In this document: in pieces, positions 10,453-18,151 of the stretch | Layout of the letters: every line of letters begins with the position of its first letter | Position numbering within the stretch: the first letter of the stretch is position 1 | DNA from: an uncultured Clostridia bacterium | GTDB taxonomy: Bacteria; Bacillota; Clostridia; Peptostreptococcales; Anaerovoracaceae | Direction: 5' to 3' | NCBI GenBank assembly: GCA_934271235.1 | Contig: CAKQQT010000023.1 | Location: 1-47,188 of the forward strand | Length of the DNA stretch: 47,188 nt | Notes under the pieces: model-generated | The model's database searches: none | What the model saw: the letters and a program-made list of their open reading frames with translations, nothing else | What the model was told of the DNA's origin: nothing | Position numbers and translations under genes: made by a program

Positions 10453-10845
10453 GAGATCCTCTGCAGAAGTCTCTTAGAAGGAGACGGAAGAAACAGAAGA
10501 GACAGAGGATTGGTGAAGACAGTATAGGCAGGCCGATACATGGGCAGCCGCGTTTTCTGGTTTGGATTTTTCGGATGGTCTATGAGATTTATCCAACATG
10601 ACTGCGTGAAATATATCGAAACAGGTCGAAAAATAAGCGCGCGTTGCGTTTTTGAGAAGAAGCAAAAAATTTACGCAAGGTTTTTTCTATTTTCTGGAAG
10701 AAACCTTGCGTTTTTGAAAGACGTCAGTATGATTACGCAACAAGCCCCGAATTCTCGCGCGGAACCGAGCGGTTTGAAGGGGTATGTTGCGTTTTTGAAA
10801 GACATCGGTATGATCACGCAACGAGATACGTGCAGTTGCATGCAG
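10453..10845. other. intergenic region between convergent addB and ansA
   Basis: These 393 bases separate the ends of two convergent genes. The only clear structure is the set of three 35-bp dyad repeats (listed separately) with hairpin-forming spacers. Frames that cross it (for example 10540-11046 plus) simply translate the repeats and run antisense into ansA, so I call no gene here. Confidence 0.6.
10644..10821. repeat. three 35-bp dyad repeats
   Basis: Units lie at 10644-10678, 10706-10740 and 10787-10821. Each is exactly 35 bp, begins TTGCGTTTTTGA and ends ACGCAA, so the ends pair (TTGCGT/ACGCAA). Units 2 and 3 differ at only a few positions; unit 1 keeps the ends but diverges in the middle. 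The spacers are 27 and 46 bp. Both can fold: the first pairs GGTTT with AAACC, and the second pairs CCCC with GGGG around AACCG/CGGTT. The irregular spacing and absence of cas genes argue against CRISPR. Confidence 0.75.
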
Positions 10846-11859
10846 TTACACACTGATCTCGCCGCGCAGGTTGGTGGTCATCAGTTTTTTGATGGTTTCT
10901 TTCGGGTAGCCGCAGCTGAACAGGTAGTACAGCTTGGTGACGGCGGCTTCGGTGGTCATATCGTTGCAGCCGACGGCGCCGGACTCCTTGAGGGCGTTGC
11001 TGGTCGCGTAGATGCCGAGTTTGGTCGTGCCGCGGTAGCACTGTGAGCAGACGGATACGATGGCGCCGTTCTCGGAGGCACGGCGGATGCTGCTGACGAG
11101 GGTGCGGTTGTTGCTCGGAATATTGCCTTCACCGAAGGTCTCCAGCACTACGCCGCTGAGTTTCTCGGAGACGATCTGTTCGAAAAGCTCGAACTGGATG
11201 CCCGGAAACAGTTTCAGAACGCCGATCGGTACCTGACGCAGTTCGGTCAGCTTGAATTCCGGCGCCTGCGGCGGCATGACGAGCGCCTGCTGGTTGTATT
11301 TGATGTCGATGCCGACGTCCGCCAGTACCGGGTAGTTCGGAGAGGCGAAAGCCATCAGTTCATCGGATGAGACCTTGGTGGAACGATTGCCGCGCAGGAG
11401 CTTGCCCGCAAAGTACAGGCAAACCTCGTTGACCCGGCCCTCGGCGGCGATCACCATCGAGTTGATGAGATTATCGCGGCCGTCGCTGCGCAGTTCGCAG
11501 AGCGGGATCTGGGAACCGGTCAAAATGACGGGTTTGTCGAGTCCTTCGAGCATGAACGACAACGCCGAAGCGGTATAGGCCATGGTATCGGTGCCGTGCA
11601 GCACGACGAAACCGTCATACATATGATAGCGGTCGCGGATCTCGCGGCCGATGTTGACCCACTGTTCGACTGCCACATTGGCAGAATCCAGCAGGGGATC
11701 GAATTCGACAACATCCCAGTTGGGCATATCTTTGTTTTTCAGCTGCGAGATCTCATCCAGCAGGCTCGAAAAATATTTTTTCTTTGGCGCATAGCCGAGC
11801 TCCGTGGGTACCATACCGATGGTACCGCCTGTATATAAAATGCAGACTCTTTTTTTCAT
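10846..11859 (-). CDS. ansA: L-asparaginase, type I (cytoplasmic)
   Basis: 337 aa, typical for the AnsA family, which hydrolyses asparagine to aspartate and ammonia. The N-terminal TGGTIGM carries the first catalytic Thr (residues ~10-16), and VLHGTDTMAYTAS (about 87-99) carries the second Thr-Asp pair. No signal peptide is present, in line with a cytoplasmic enzyme. ATG is at 11859; the upstream AAAGG is a weak SD. It runs divergently from deoD with about 167 bp between the starts. The gene's 3' end faces the 35-bp repeat block. Confidence 0.92.
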   Translation of the reverse strand: MKKRVCILYTGGTIGMVPTELGYAPKKKYFSSLLDEISQLKNKDMPNWDVVEFDPLLDSANVAVEQWVNIGREIRDRYHMYDGFVVLHGTDTMAYTASALSFMLEGLDKPVILTGSQIPLCELRSDGRDNLINSMVIAAEGRVNEVCLYFAGKLLRGNRSTKVSSDELMAFASPNYPVLADVGIDIKYNQQALVMPPQAPEFKLTELRQVPIGVLKLFPGIQFELFEQIVSEKLSGVVLETFGEGNIPSNNRTLVSSIRRASENGAIVSVCSQCYRGTTKLGIYATSNALKESGAVGCNDMTTEAAVTKLYYLFSCGYPKETIKKLMTTNLRGEISV

Positions 11860-11935
11860 ATTCTCTCATAGCCTTTCTGCCGGCCGCTCCGTGCGGGATC
11901 TGACGGAGCCTGCGAAGACCGACACGATTATTTTC

Positions 11936-11964
11936 TTGGATTTTCACAAATTTTATGATACAAT
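11936..11964 (+). promoter_or_regulatory. deoD promoter
   Basis: TTGGAT (11936-11941), a 17-bp spacer and TACAAT (11959-11964) with an extended -10 TG. The predicted start near 11971 rules out a longer deoD frame starting at 11955 and supports the ATG at 12027. Confidence 0.6.
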
Positions 11965-12026
11965 CATATCACATCAAAAGAAAAAATACCATTGTAAAAA
12001 TCATAAGAAACAGGAGGAATATACAA

Positions 12027-12734
12027 ATGTCAAACATTCCGACACCGCATATCGCGGCAAAAGCAGGGGACTTTGCAGAAACCGTTTTAATGCCGGGCGA
12101 TCCGCTCCGCGCGAAATTTATTGCCGAAACGTTCCTGAAGGATCCGGTGCTGGTCAACAACGTCAGAGGCGTGCAGGGCTATACGGGTGATTACCGGGGA
12201 AAACGGGTCTCCGTCATGGCTTCGGGTATGGGTATTCCGTCGATCGGCATCTACTCTTATGAGCTTTTTAACTTTTACGATGTCAAAAATATCATCCGCG
12301 TCGGCACGGCGGGAGTCATCCGGCCGGACCTCAAAGTCAGAGATATCGTGATCGGACAGGGCGCGTGCACCAATTCGAACTTTGCGGCGCAGTTTGATCT
12401 GCCGGGCACGTTCGCGCCGATCTGCTCTTATGAACTTTTGCAGAAAGCAGTCTGTGCGGCCAGAGATATGGGCGTGGAACCGGTAGTCGGCAATCTGTAT
12501 TCTTCCGACATGTTCTACGACGATTCGCAGGGGCTTTCCAAGTGGCAGAAGATGGGCGTCTTGGCCGTTGAGATGGAAGCTGCGGCACTGTATATGAACG
12601 CGGCCAGAGCCGGCAAGAACGCGTTGGCGATCTGTACGATCTCCGACAATCCGTTCACCGGAGAGGCGACGACGGCAGAGGAAAGACAGTTGAATTTCAC
12701 AAAAATGATGGAAATTGCACTGGAAATCGCGTAG
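12027..12734 (+). CDS. deoD: purine-nucleoside phosphorylase, DeoD type
   Basis: 235 aa, the expected length for hexameric DeoD. It splits purine (deoxy)ribonucleosides with phosphate into base and (deoxy)ribose-1-phosphate. Motifs: HIAAKAGDFAETVLMPGDPLRAK (phosphate site, residues ~8-30), GYTGDYRGKRVSVMASGMG, the VEMEAAALY segment near residue 180, and SDNPFTGE with the catalytic Asp. Start ATG 12027 follows a strong CAGGAGG at 12011-12017. A terminator lies directly downstream, so it is monocistronic. Confidence 0.95.
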   Translation: MSNIPTPHIAAKAGDFAETVLMPGDPLRAKFIAETFLKDPVLVNNVRGVQGYTGDYRGKRVSVMASGMGIPSIGIYSYELFNFYDVKNIIRVGTAGVIRPDLKVRDIVIGQGACTNSNFAAQFDLPGTFAPICSYELLQKAVCAARDMGVEPVVGNLYSSDMFYDDSQGLSKWQKMGVLAVEMEAAALYMNAARAGKNALAICTISDNPFTGEATTAEERQLNFTKMMEIALEIA

Positions 12735-12787
12735 TTTTTGGTCAAAAAAACAAAAAAACACGAACATTGTCAAAAAAACAAAAAAAT

Positions 12788-12815
12788 AAGCCACTCGAAA
12801 AAGTGGCTTTTTCTT
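12788..12815 (+). terminator. intrinsic terminator after deoD
   Basis: AAGCCACT (12788-12795) pairs with AGTGGCTT (ending 12809), followed by a T-rich run. The tail overlaps the -35 of the next promoter. Confidence 0.85.
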
Positions 12816-12842
12816 GATACCATGAAACAAAAATGGTACAAT
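12814..12842 (+). promoter_or_regulatory. promoter of the racemase-greA-lysS group
   Basis: TTGATA (12814-12819), a 17-bp spacer and TACAAT (12837-12842). Start near 12849, giving a leader of about 67 bases with no obvious riboswitch. Confidence 0.65.
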
Positions 12843-12915
12843 AATCTAATAGTTACCGCAGGCATACTGCATAAGGTCAGAGGCCGGAGCGGAAGCAAAA
12901 CCAGGAGGACAGAAA

Positions 12916-14004
12916 ATGGGGGAGAGATATCCGAGGCTAGAAATTAATCTGGCCCACTTAAAACACAATGTGTCGAAAGTCGTGGAAAAATGCGATGCGG
13001 CAGGCATTCAGGTTGCGGGCGTGATCAAGGGCGCGACCGGTCTGCCGGAAGTTGCAAAAGCATTTGACGAAGGCGGCGCTGCATTCATTGCATCCTCCAG
13101 ACTGGAACAGCTCGAAGATGCAAGAAACGCCGGCATCCGGAAGCCGCTGATGCTGATCCGGATCCCGATGCTCAGTGAAGCAGAAGATGTCATCCGGCTG
13201 ACGGACATCAGTTTGAACAGTGAACTGACAGTGATCCGCAGACTGGATGAAGAAGCTGCTCGTCAGAACAAACTCCACAAGATCATCTTGATGGCCGATA
13301 TGGGAGATCTTCGGGAAGGCTTTTGGGATAAAGAAGAAATGGCGGATGCCGCGGAACAGATCGAAAAAGAGCTGAAGCATATAAAGCTGGTGGGCATCGG
13401 CACCAATGTCGGATGTTACGGCTCGATCGCGCCGACGGTCGAAAAACTGGAGGAACTTGTAGCGGTTGCCGAGCATATCGAAGAAAGACTGGGACGCAAG
13501 CTGGAATATATCTCGGGCGGTGCGACCAGCAGTCTGATGCGCGTCTGGGACGGCAATATGCCGCAGCGGATCAACCTGCTTCGTGTCGGCGAAGGTATTT
13601 TGCTGGCAAGAGATCTGGATGTATTCTACGGATATGATATGACGGAGCTGTATCAGGATAATTTCCGCCTGAAAGCAGAAGTCATCGAAGTCAAAACGAA
13701 GCCGTCGCATCCGGTCGGCACGATCGCCATCGATGCGTTCGGTCATACGCCGACTTATGTGGACCGCGGTATGCGAAAACGTGCTTTACTGGCGATCGGC
13801 AAAGTGGACTATGCGGATCCGGCAGAACTTTTGCCGCTGGAAAAAGGCATTGAGATACTCGGGGCTTCCAGCGACCATACGATCGTGGATATCGAGGACG
13901 CCGAAAGGGATTACCGGGTCGGCGATATCATGGAATTCGATATCTGCTATGCGACCCTTGTTTTCCTGACAAATTGCAGGAACGTGCAGATCGCATATGT
14001 ATAG
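12916..14004 (+). CDS. fold-III PLP amino-acid racemase (ornithine racemase/Alr-like)
   Basis: 362 aa. The N-terminus YPRLEINLAHLKHNVSKVV and the segment VAGVIKGATG, with the PLP-binding lysine near residue 37, are the hallmark of the alanine-racemase-type TIM barrel. MADMGDLREGFW and VGIGTNVGCYG follow, a pattern seen in the ornithine racemase (Orr) branch used by amino-acid-fermenting Clostridia. The C-terminal part (DAFGHTPTYVDRGMRKRALLAIG) is the beta domain. I infer ornithine or another basic/neutral amino acid as substrate; alanine cannot be excluded. SD: CCAGGAGGAC before ATG 12916. It is first in a row with greA (52-bp gap) and lysS. Confidence 0.75.
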   Translation: MGERYPRLEINLAHLKHNVSKVVEKCDAAGIQVAGVIKGATGLPEVAKAFDEGGAAFIASSRLEQLEDARNAGIRKPLMLIRIPMLSEAEDVIRLTDISLNSELTVIRRLDEEAARQNKLHKIILMADMGDLREGFWDKEEMADAAEQIEKELKHIKLVGIGTNVGCYGSIAPTVEKLEELVAVAEHIEERLGRKLEYISGGATSSLMRVWDGNMPQRINLLRVGEGILLARDLDVFYGYDMTELYQDNFRLKAEVIEVKTKPSHPVGTIAIDAFGHTPTYVDRGMRKRALLAIGKVDYADPAELLPLEKGIEILGASSDHTIVDIEDAERDYRVGDIMEFDICYATLVFLTNCRNVQIAYV

Positions 14005-14056
14005 TCCGATCGGCACTTTGAATTGGAACAGTGTTAAGAAAATGGAGGAAAAATAG

Positions 14057-14530
14057 ATGGCAGACGAAATTCTGTTGACCCAAGAAGGGTATGATAAAAT
14101 TGTAGCGGAGCATGAAGAACTGGTTTCCGTCAGACGAAAGGAGATATCCGAAAAGCTGAAAGAAGCGATCTCTTACGGAGACCTTTCCGAAAACGCAGAA
14201 TACGATGCGGCAAAAAATGAACAGGCGGAAGTAGAAGAGCGTATCTTCAAGCTGGAAGATATGATCAAAAAAGCAAAGATCATCAAAGAAGAAGAAATGA
14301 CAAACGACTTTGTCGGCGTCGGCTCCAGAGTTTTGGTCAAAGATATGGACGGCGGCGATGATATGGAATTCACCATTGTCGGCTCCACGGAAGCAGATCC
14401 GTTCGCGGGCAAGATTTCCAATGAATCTCTGGTCGGTCAGCATCTTCTCGGCAGGAAGACCGGAGAAATCGTGGAGATCATCGTACCGGACGGAACGCTG
14501 CACTACAAGATCGTGAACATCAGCAGGTAG
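14057..14530 (+). CDS. greA: transcription elongation factor GreA
   Basis: 157 aa, the standard GreA length. GreA rescues backtracked RNA polymerase by stimulating transcript cleavage. The N-terminal coiled coil has LTQEGYDKIVAEHEEL and the tip acidic motif GDLSENAEYDAAK (about residues 42-54) whose Asp/Glu coordinate the polymerase Mg2+. The C-terminal FKBP-like domain ends DGTLHYKIVNISR. SD is ATGGAGGAAA. lysS follows 25 bases later, a common Firmicute arrangement. Confidence 0.97.
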   Translation: MADEILLTQEGYDKIVAEHEELVSVRRKEISEKLKEAISYGDLSENAEYDAAKNEQAEVEERIFKLEDMIKKAKIIKEEEMTNDFVGVGSRVLVKDMDGGDDMEFTIVGSTEADPFAGKISNESLVGQHLLGRKTGEIVEIIVPDGTLHYKIVNISR

Positions 14531-14555
14531 ACAGACGAGAAAGGATAGATAAGAA

Positions 14556-16520
14556 ATGAGTACAGAAGAAGTAAGAACTGCACAGAATCCGGAAACTGCA
14601 GAAACAGAAGCGGTTTCGGAGGAGCAATTAAGCGAACAGCGGCAGGTCAGAAGAGAAAAACTTAAGAATTTACAGGAAGCCGGCAGAAATCCGTTCCTGA
14701 TCGAAAAATGGGATGTGACCGCGCACTCCATGGACATCAAGGAAAACTTTGAGGCGATGGAAGATCAGGAAGTTTCCGTTGCGGGCCGTATCATGGCATT
14801 CCGCAACATGGGCAAGGCTTCTTTCATCAATATCCAGGATAAGCAGGGAAGGATCCAGGTATATGTCAAGAGAGACGATATCGGCGCGGAAGAATACCAG
14901 TGGTTCAAGAAATACGACATCGGTGATATCCTCGGTATCGAAGGCAGAGTCTTCAAGACAAAGACCGGCGAGATCTCCATTCACGCGACCAGAGTGGTCC
15001 TTCTTTCTAAGTCCATCCAGGTGCTTCCGGACAAGTGGGCAGGTTTGAAAGACCAGGATCAGAGATACAGACAGAGATATGTGGATCTGATCATCAATCC
15101 GGAAGTAAGAGACGTCTTCTTAAAGAGAGCGACGATCCTGAAGGAGTTCAGAAGAGTACTGGAAGAAGATTACGGATATCTGGAAGTCGATACACCGATC
15201 CTGACGACCATTGCGGGCGGCGCAAACGCGAGACCGTTTGAAACCCATCACAATACTTTGGACCTTGACATGAAGCTCAGGATCTCCAACGAACTTTTCC
15301 TCAAGAGATGCATCGTAGGCGGTCTGGACAGAGTTTATGAAATGGGCAAGATGTTCCGTAACGAAGGTATGGACAGACGCCACAATCCGGAATTTACAAA
15401 CATGGAGTGCTATGCTGCCTATCAGGACATGGACTTTGTCATGGAAGTGACCGAACAGATGGTATACAAGGCTCAAATGGCTGTAAACGGCACCCCGATC
15501 CTGAAGTATCAGGGCAAAGAGTTCGACGTGACGCCGCCGTGGAGAAGACTGAATATGGCAGATGCGATCAAAGAGATCACCGGCGTTGATTTTGATACGA
15601 TCGAAACTGACGAAGAAGCAAGAGCCGCTGCCATCGCACAGGGCATGGATGCGGAAGAAGTCAAGGATCAGACCAGAGGTAAGATCCTGGCGGAAATGTT
15701 CGAGGAATACTGCGAAGATGTTCCGGGCTATCTGGACGGACCGGTATTTGTCATCGGTCATCCGGTAGAAGTTTCTCCGCTTTCCAAGAGGGACCCGAAA
15801 GACCCGCGGATCACAAGAAGATTTGAGGCTTATATCAACGGTTGGGAGATCGCAAACGCGTTCTCGGAATTGAACGACCCGATCGATCAGTACGAAAGAT
15901 TTGCAGAGCAGCAGAGACAGTTAGACTGCGGTATCGATGACGAAGCGCATCCGATGGATCTTGATTTCGTCAATGCGCTGGAAGTCGGCCTGCCTCCGAC
16001 CGGTGGTCTGGGCGTTGGTATCGACAGATGCATCATGCTCATCCTTGACCAGCCATCTATCCGTGATATCATGCTGTTCCCGACGATGAAGCCGGTAGGT
16101 TATGACAAGAAAGAGGCGGCAGAACCGAAGAAGGCAAGAATTCTTGATAAAACAAAGATCGAAGTAGAGCCTTTATTCGAAGAATATGTGGATTTTGATT
16201 CTTTCGCGGCTTGCGATTTCAGAGCTGTTAAGATCAAAGAATGTACAGAAGTTCCGAAGAGCAAGAAGCTTCTGCGGTTTGTTCTTGACGATGGAACCGG
16301 CACAGACCGGATCATCCTTTCTGGTATCCACGGATACTATGAACCGGAAGAACTCGTTGGCAAGACGGCAGTTGCTATCACAAACCTTCCGCCGAGAAAG
16401 ATGATGGGCGAAGAAAGCAATGGTATGTTGCTGTCCTGCGTCAACAAGTATGACGGCGAAGAAATGCTGAACTTCATCATGCTGGATGATCAGATCCCGG
16501 CAGGCGCAAAGGTGTACTAA
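14556..16520 (+). CDS. lysS: lysine--tRNA ligase (class II) with C-terminal tRNA-binding domain
   Basis: 654 aa, about 150 longer than a minimal bacterial LysRS. The N-terminal OB fold is around VSVAGRIMAFRNMGKASF (residues ~75-92). Class II motif 2 is YEMGKMFRNEGMDRRHNPEF, and motif 3 is GLGVGIDRCIML (about 488-499). The normal enzyme ends near residue 505. The extra part from about 540 (VDFDSFAACDFRAVKIKECTEVPKSKKL and the following SGIHGYYEPEELVGK, LPPRKMMGEESNGMLLS) is the EMAPII/Trbp111-type tRNA-binding domain normally found in MetRS or PheRS beta. A strong terminator follows. AGA arginine codons are much more frequent than in addB. Confidence 0.93.
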   Translation: MSTEEVRTAQNPETAETEAVSEEQLSEQRQVRREKLKNLQEAGRNPFLIEKWDVTAHSMDIKENFEAMEDQEVSVAGRIMAFRNMGKASFINIQDKQGRIQVYVKRDDIGAEEYQWFKKYDIGDILGIEGRVFKTKTGEISIHATRVVLLSKSIQVLPDKWAGLKDQDQRYRQRYVDLIINPEVRDVFLKRATILKEFRRVLEEDYGYLEVDTPILTTIAGGANARPFETHHNTLDLDMKLRISNELFLKRCIVGGLDRVYEMGKMFRNEGMDRRHNPEFTNMECYAAYQDMDFVMEVTEQMVYKAQMAVNGTPILKYQGKEFDVTPPWRRLNMADAIKEITGVDFDTIETDEEARAAAIAQGMDAEEVKDQTRGKILAEMFEEYCEDVPGYLDGPVFVIGHPVEVSPLSKRDPKDPRITRRFEAYINGWEIANAFSELNDPIDQYERFAEQQRQLDCGIDDEAHPMDLDFVNALEVGLPPTGGLGVGIDRCIMLILDQPSIRDIMLFPTMKPVGYDKKEAAEPKKARILDKTKIEVEPLFEEYVDFDSFAACDFRAVKIKECTEVPKSKKLLRFVLDDGTGTDRIILSGIHGYYEPEELVGKTAVAITNLPPRKMMGEESNGMLLSCVNKYDGEEMLNFIMLDDQIPAGAKVY

Positions 16521-16544
16521 AATCATATAATCCGTAAATGAACG

Positions 16545-16577
16545 GGCAGCCTCGAGAGAGGCTGCCTATATTTTGTC
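16545..16577 (+). terminator. intrinsic terminator after lysS
   Basis: GGCAGCCTC (16545-16553), a GAGA loop, GAGGCTGCC (16558-16566), then a T-rich tract. Confidence 0.9.
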
Positions 16578-16725
16578 TTTTCGGGCTATAATATTCAATG
16601 AAAACTTAAAATAAAAAAGAAAACATATATAATGTTGAATAAAAAAGCCTTTATGGGCGAAATTTTTCAGTGGAAATGTCAAAGGAGAAAATGTCAAGAT
16701 ATATCAATGCTAACTTATCTATATG

Positions 16726-16756
16726 GGCCAAAATATAAATGTGTCGTATTTTGGCC
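16726..16756. promoter_or_regulatory. palindrome 1 upstream of second DUF4143 ATPase
   Basis: GGCCAAAATA (16726-16735), 11 bases, TATTTTGGCC (16747-16756): a perfect 10+10 inverted repeat. It lies exactly 60 bp upstream of a near-identical palindrome at 16786. Probable operator; the cognate protein is unknown. Confidence 0.6.
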
Positions 16757-16765
16757 TAAAATCAA

Positions 16766-16794
16766 TTGACTTCATTCTGATATTGGGCTAAAAT
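16766..16794 (+). promoter_or_regulatory. promoter of second DUF4143 ATPase
   Basis: TTGACT (16766-16771), a 17-bp spacer and TAAAAT (16789-16794). The -10 box lies inside the left arm of palindrome 2, so a protein bound there would block the polymerase. Confidence 0.65.
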
Positions 16795-16816
16795 ATAAAT
16801 AAATCGTATTTTAGCC
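16786..16816. promoter_or_regulatory. palindrome 2, overlapping the -10 box
   Basis: GGCTAAAATA (16786-16795), 11 bases, TATTTTAGCC (16807-16816), perfect 10+10. Compared with palindrome 1 the fourth base of each arm has changed together (C/G to T/A), so the symmetry is kept. The right arm ends 16 bases before the ATG, next to the SD AAAGGAGG. Confidence 0.65.
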
Positions 16817-16832
16817 AAAAGGAGGCGGAACA

Positions 16833-18056
16833 ATGTATATTGAAAGACAGCTTGAAAAGAAGTTTATCGCAATAAATGAGGAATACGCCTGCGTGCTGCT
16901 GACCGGCCCGCGTCAGGTCGGAAAATCCACGATGCTGCGACACTTGATGGAAGGGACGGCACGAGCCGAGGTTTCACTGGATGATCTGGAGGAACGCAGA
17001 CTTGCCAAAACAGATCCTGCGATGTTTCTGAAGCTGCATCCCGCACCGGTTCTTATCGATGAGGTTCAGTATGCACCGGAGCTGTTTTCGTATATAAAGA
17101 TCGCTGTGGATAACGGCGCTGCCCCAGGCTCCTATTGGCTGACCGGCTCACAGGCCTATCGCCTGATGGAGCTTGCGCAGGAATCCTTGGCCGGAAGGAC
17201 TGCGATTCTTCATATGTCTGCACTGTCACAGTCGGAGCTTTGCGGTGCAAAGGATGCTTTGCCGTTTTCGTTAGAGATTGACGAATTGCAGAAGCGCAAG
17301 GCTTTCCGCTATCCCGCCGCGCCGAATGAGATATATCAAAGGATTTGGGACGGCGCTCTTCCCGGCCACAGAAGCGGCAAATATAAAGACCGTGATGTAT
17401 TTTACAGCAGTTATATCCAGACCTATATCGACCGCGATGTGTCCACCGATATTCCTGGCGTGGATAAGATGATGTTTGCGGATTTTATTCGTGCAGCCGC
17501 CTGCAGAAGCGGACAGATGCTGAACCTGCATGACATCGCCGGAGATGTGGGTGTAAGTGATGATACCGCAAAAAGATGGATCAAGGAGCTTGAAAAATCC
17601 GGGATCGTATTCTTTCTGCACCCCTACTCCAACAATCTTTTGAAGCGGACGATCAAAACGCCCAAAATGTATTTCTTTGATACAGGTCTTGTCTGCTATC
17701 TGACCCGGTACTCAAGTCCCGAAATTTTAATGAACGGAGCGATAAACGGAGCAATTTTAGAGAACTATGTTGTGTCGGAAATCATCAAAACCTACAGCAA
17801 CAGTGCGCAGGATTGCTTGCTGCATTATTACCGGGATAAGAACAGCAATGAGATCGATCTGATCATGGAGAGCGACGGTCAGCTTCATCCCATTGAAATC
17901 AAAAAAAGCATCAACCCGCCGACACAAATTACGAGAGCATTCAAGCTGCTGGATAAGGCTTCCGTGCCGAGAGGGACGGGCGCTGTTATCTGCCTGCGGG
18001 AGACATTAAGCGCAATCGACAGCAGCACATATATTGTCCCTGTGTGGATGATCTGA
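16833..18056 (+). CDS. AAA-type ATP-binding protein with DUF4143 domain (second copy)
   Basis: 407 aa, same family as 1458-2780 but clearly divergent. Walker A is TGPRQVGKST (residues ~24-33), Walker B is VLIDEVQ (about 74-80), and the sensor-like segment is SYWLTGSQAYRLM. The middle contains a winged-helix-like stretch (LHDIAGDVGVSDDTAKRWIKELEKSG, about 233-258). The C-terminus has the nuclease-like NSNEIDLIMESDGQLHPIEIKKS block. The winged-helix segment means self-binding to the upstream palindromes is conceivable but unproven. SD AAAGGAGG. A bidirectional terminator follows. Confidence 0.85.
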   Translation: MYIERQLEKKFIAINEEYACVLLTGPRQVGKSTMLRHLMEGTARAEVSLDDLEERRLAKTDPAMFLKLHPAPVLIDEVQYAPELFSYIKIAVDNGAAPGSYWLTGSQAYRLMELAQESLAGRTAILHMSALSQSELCGAKDALPFSLEIDELQKRKAFRYPAAPNEIYQRIWDGALPGHRSGKYKDRDVFYSSYIQTYIDRDVSTDIPGVDKMMFADFIRAAACRSGQMLNLHDIAGDVGVSDDTAKRWIKELEKSGIVFFLHPYSNNLLKRTIKTPKMYFFDTGLVCYLTRYSSPEILMNGAINGAILENYVVSEIIKTYSNSAQDCLLHYYRDKNSNEIDLIMESDGQLHPIEIKKSINPPTQITRAFKLLDKASVPRGTGAVICLRETLSAIDSSTYIVPVWMI

Positions 18057-18082
18057 TCTTATTGCTTAAAAGCAAATATGAT

Positions 18083-18134
18083 AAAAGGGGCTGCGCCCTA
18101 ACGGTTATTTTCCGTTAATGCGACAGCCCCTTTT
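18083..18134. terminator. bidirectional terminator between ATPase and SPFH gene
   Basis: AAAAGGGGCTG (18083-18093) pairs with CAGCCCCTTTT (18124-18134), with an inner TAACGG/CCGTTA helix. It has T-runs on both strands and serves both convergent genes. Confidence 0.85.
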
Positions 18135-18151
18135 GCTCAAAACGGTTATTT

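Noticed and set aside
10644..10821. CRISPR array
   Set aside because: Only three units, spacers of 27 and 46 bp, the first unit diverged, spacers self-complementary, and no cas genes.
10540..11046. 168-codon plus-strand frame spanning the 35-bp repeats
   Set aside because: It only translates the repeats (AFLKD..MITQ twice) and then runs antisense to ansA; no SD and no family.
11955..12026. N-terminal extension of DeoD
   Set aside because: It overlaps the promoter -10; the family start and a strong SD point to ATG 12027.
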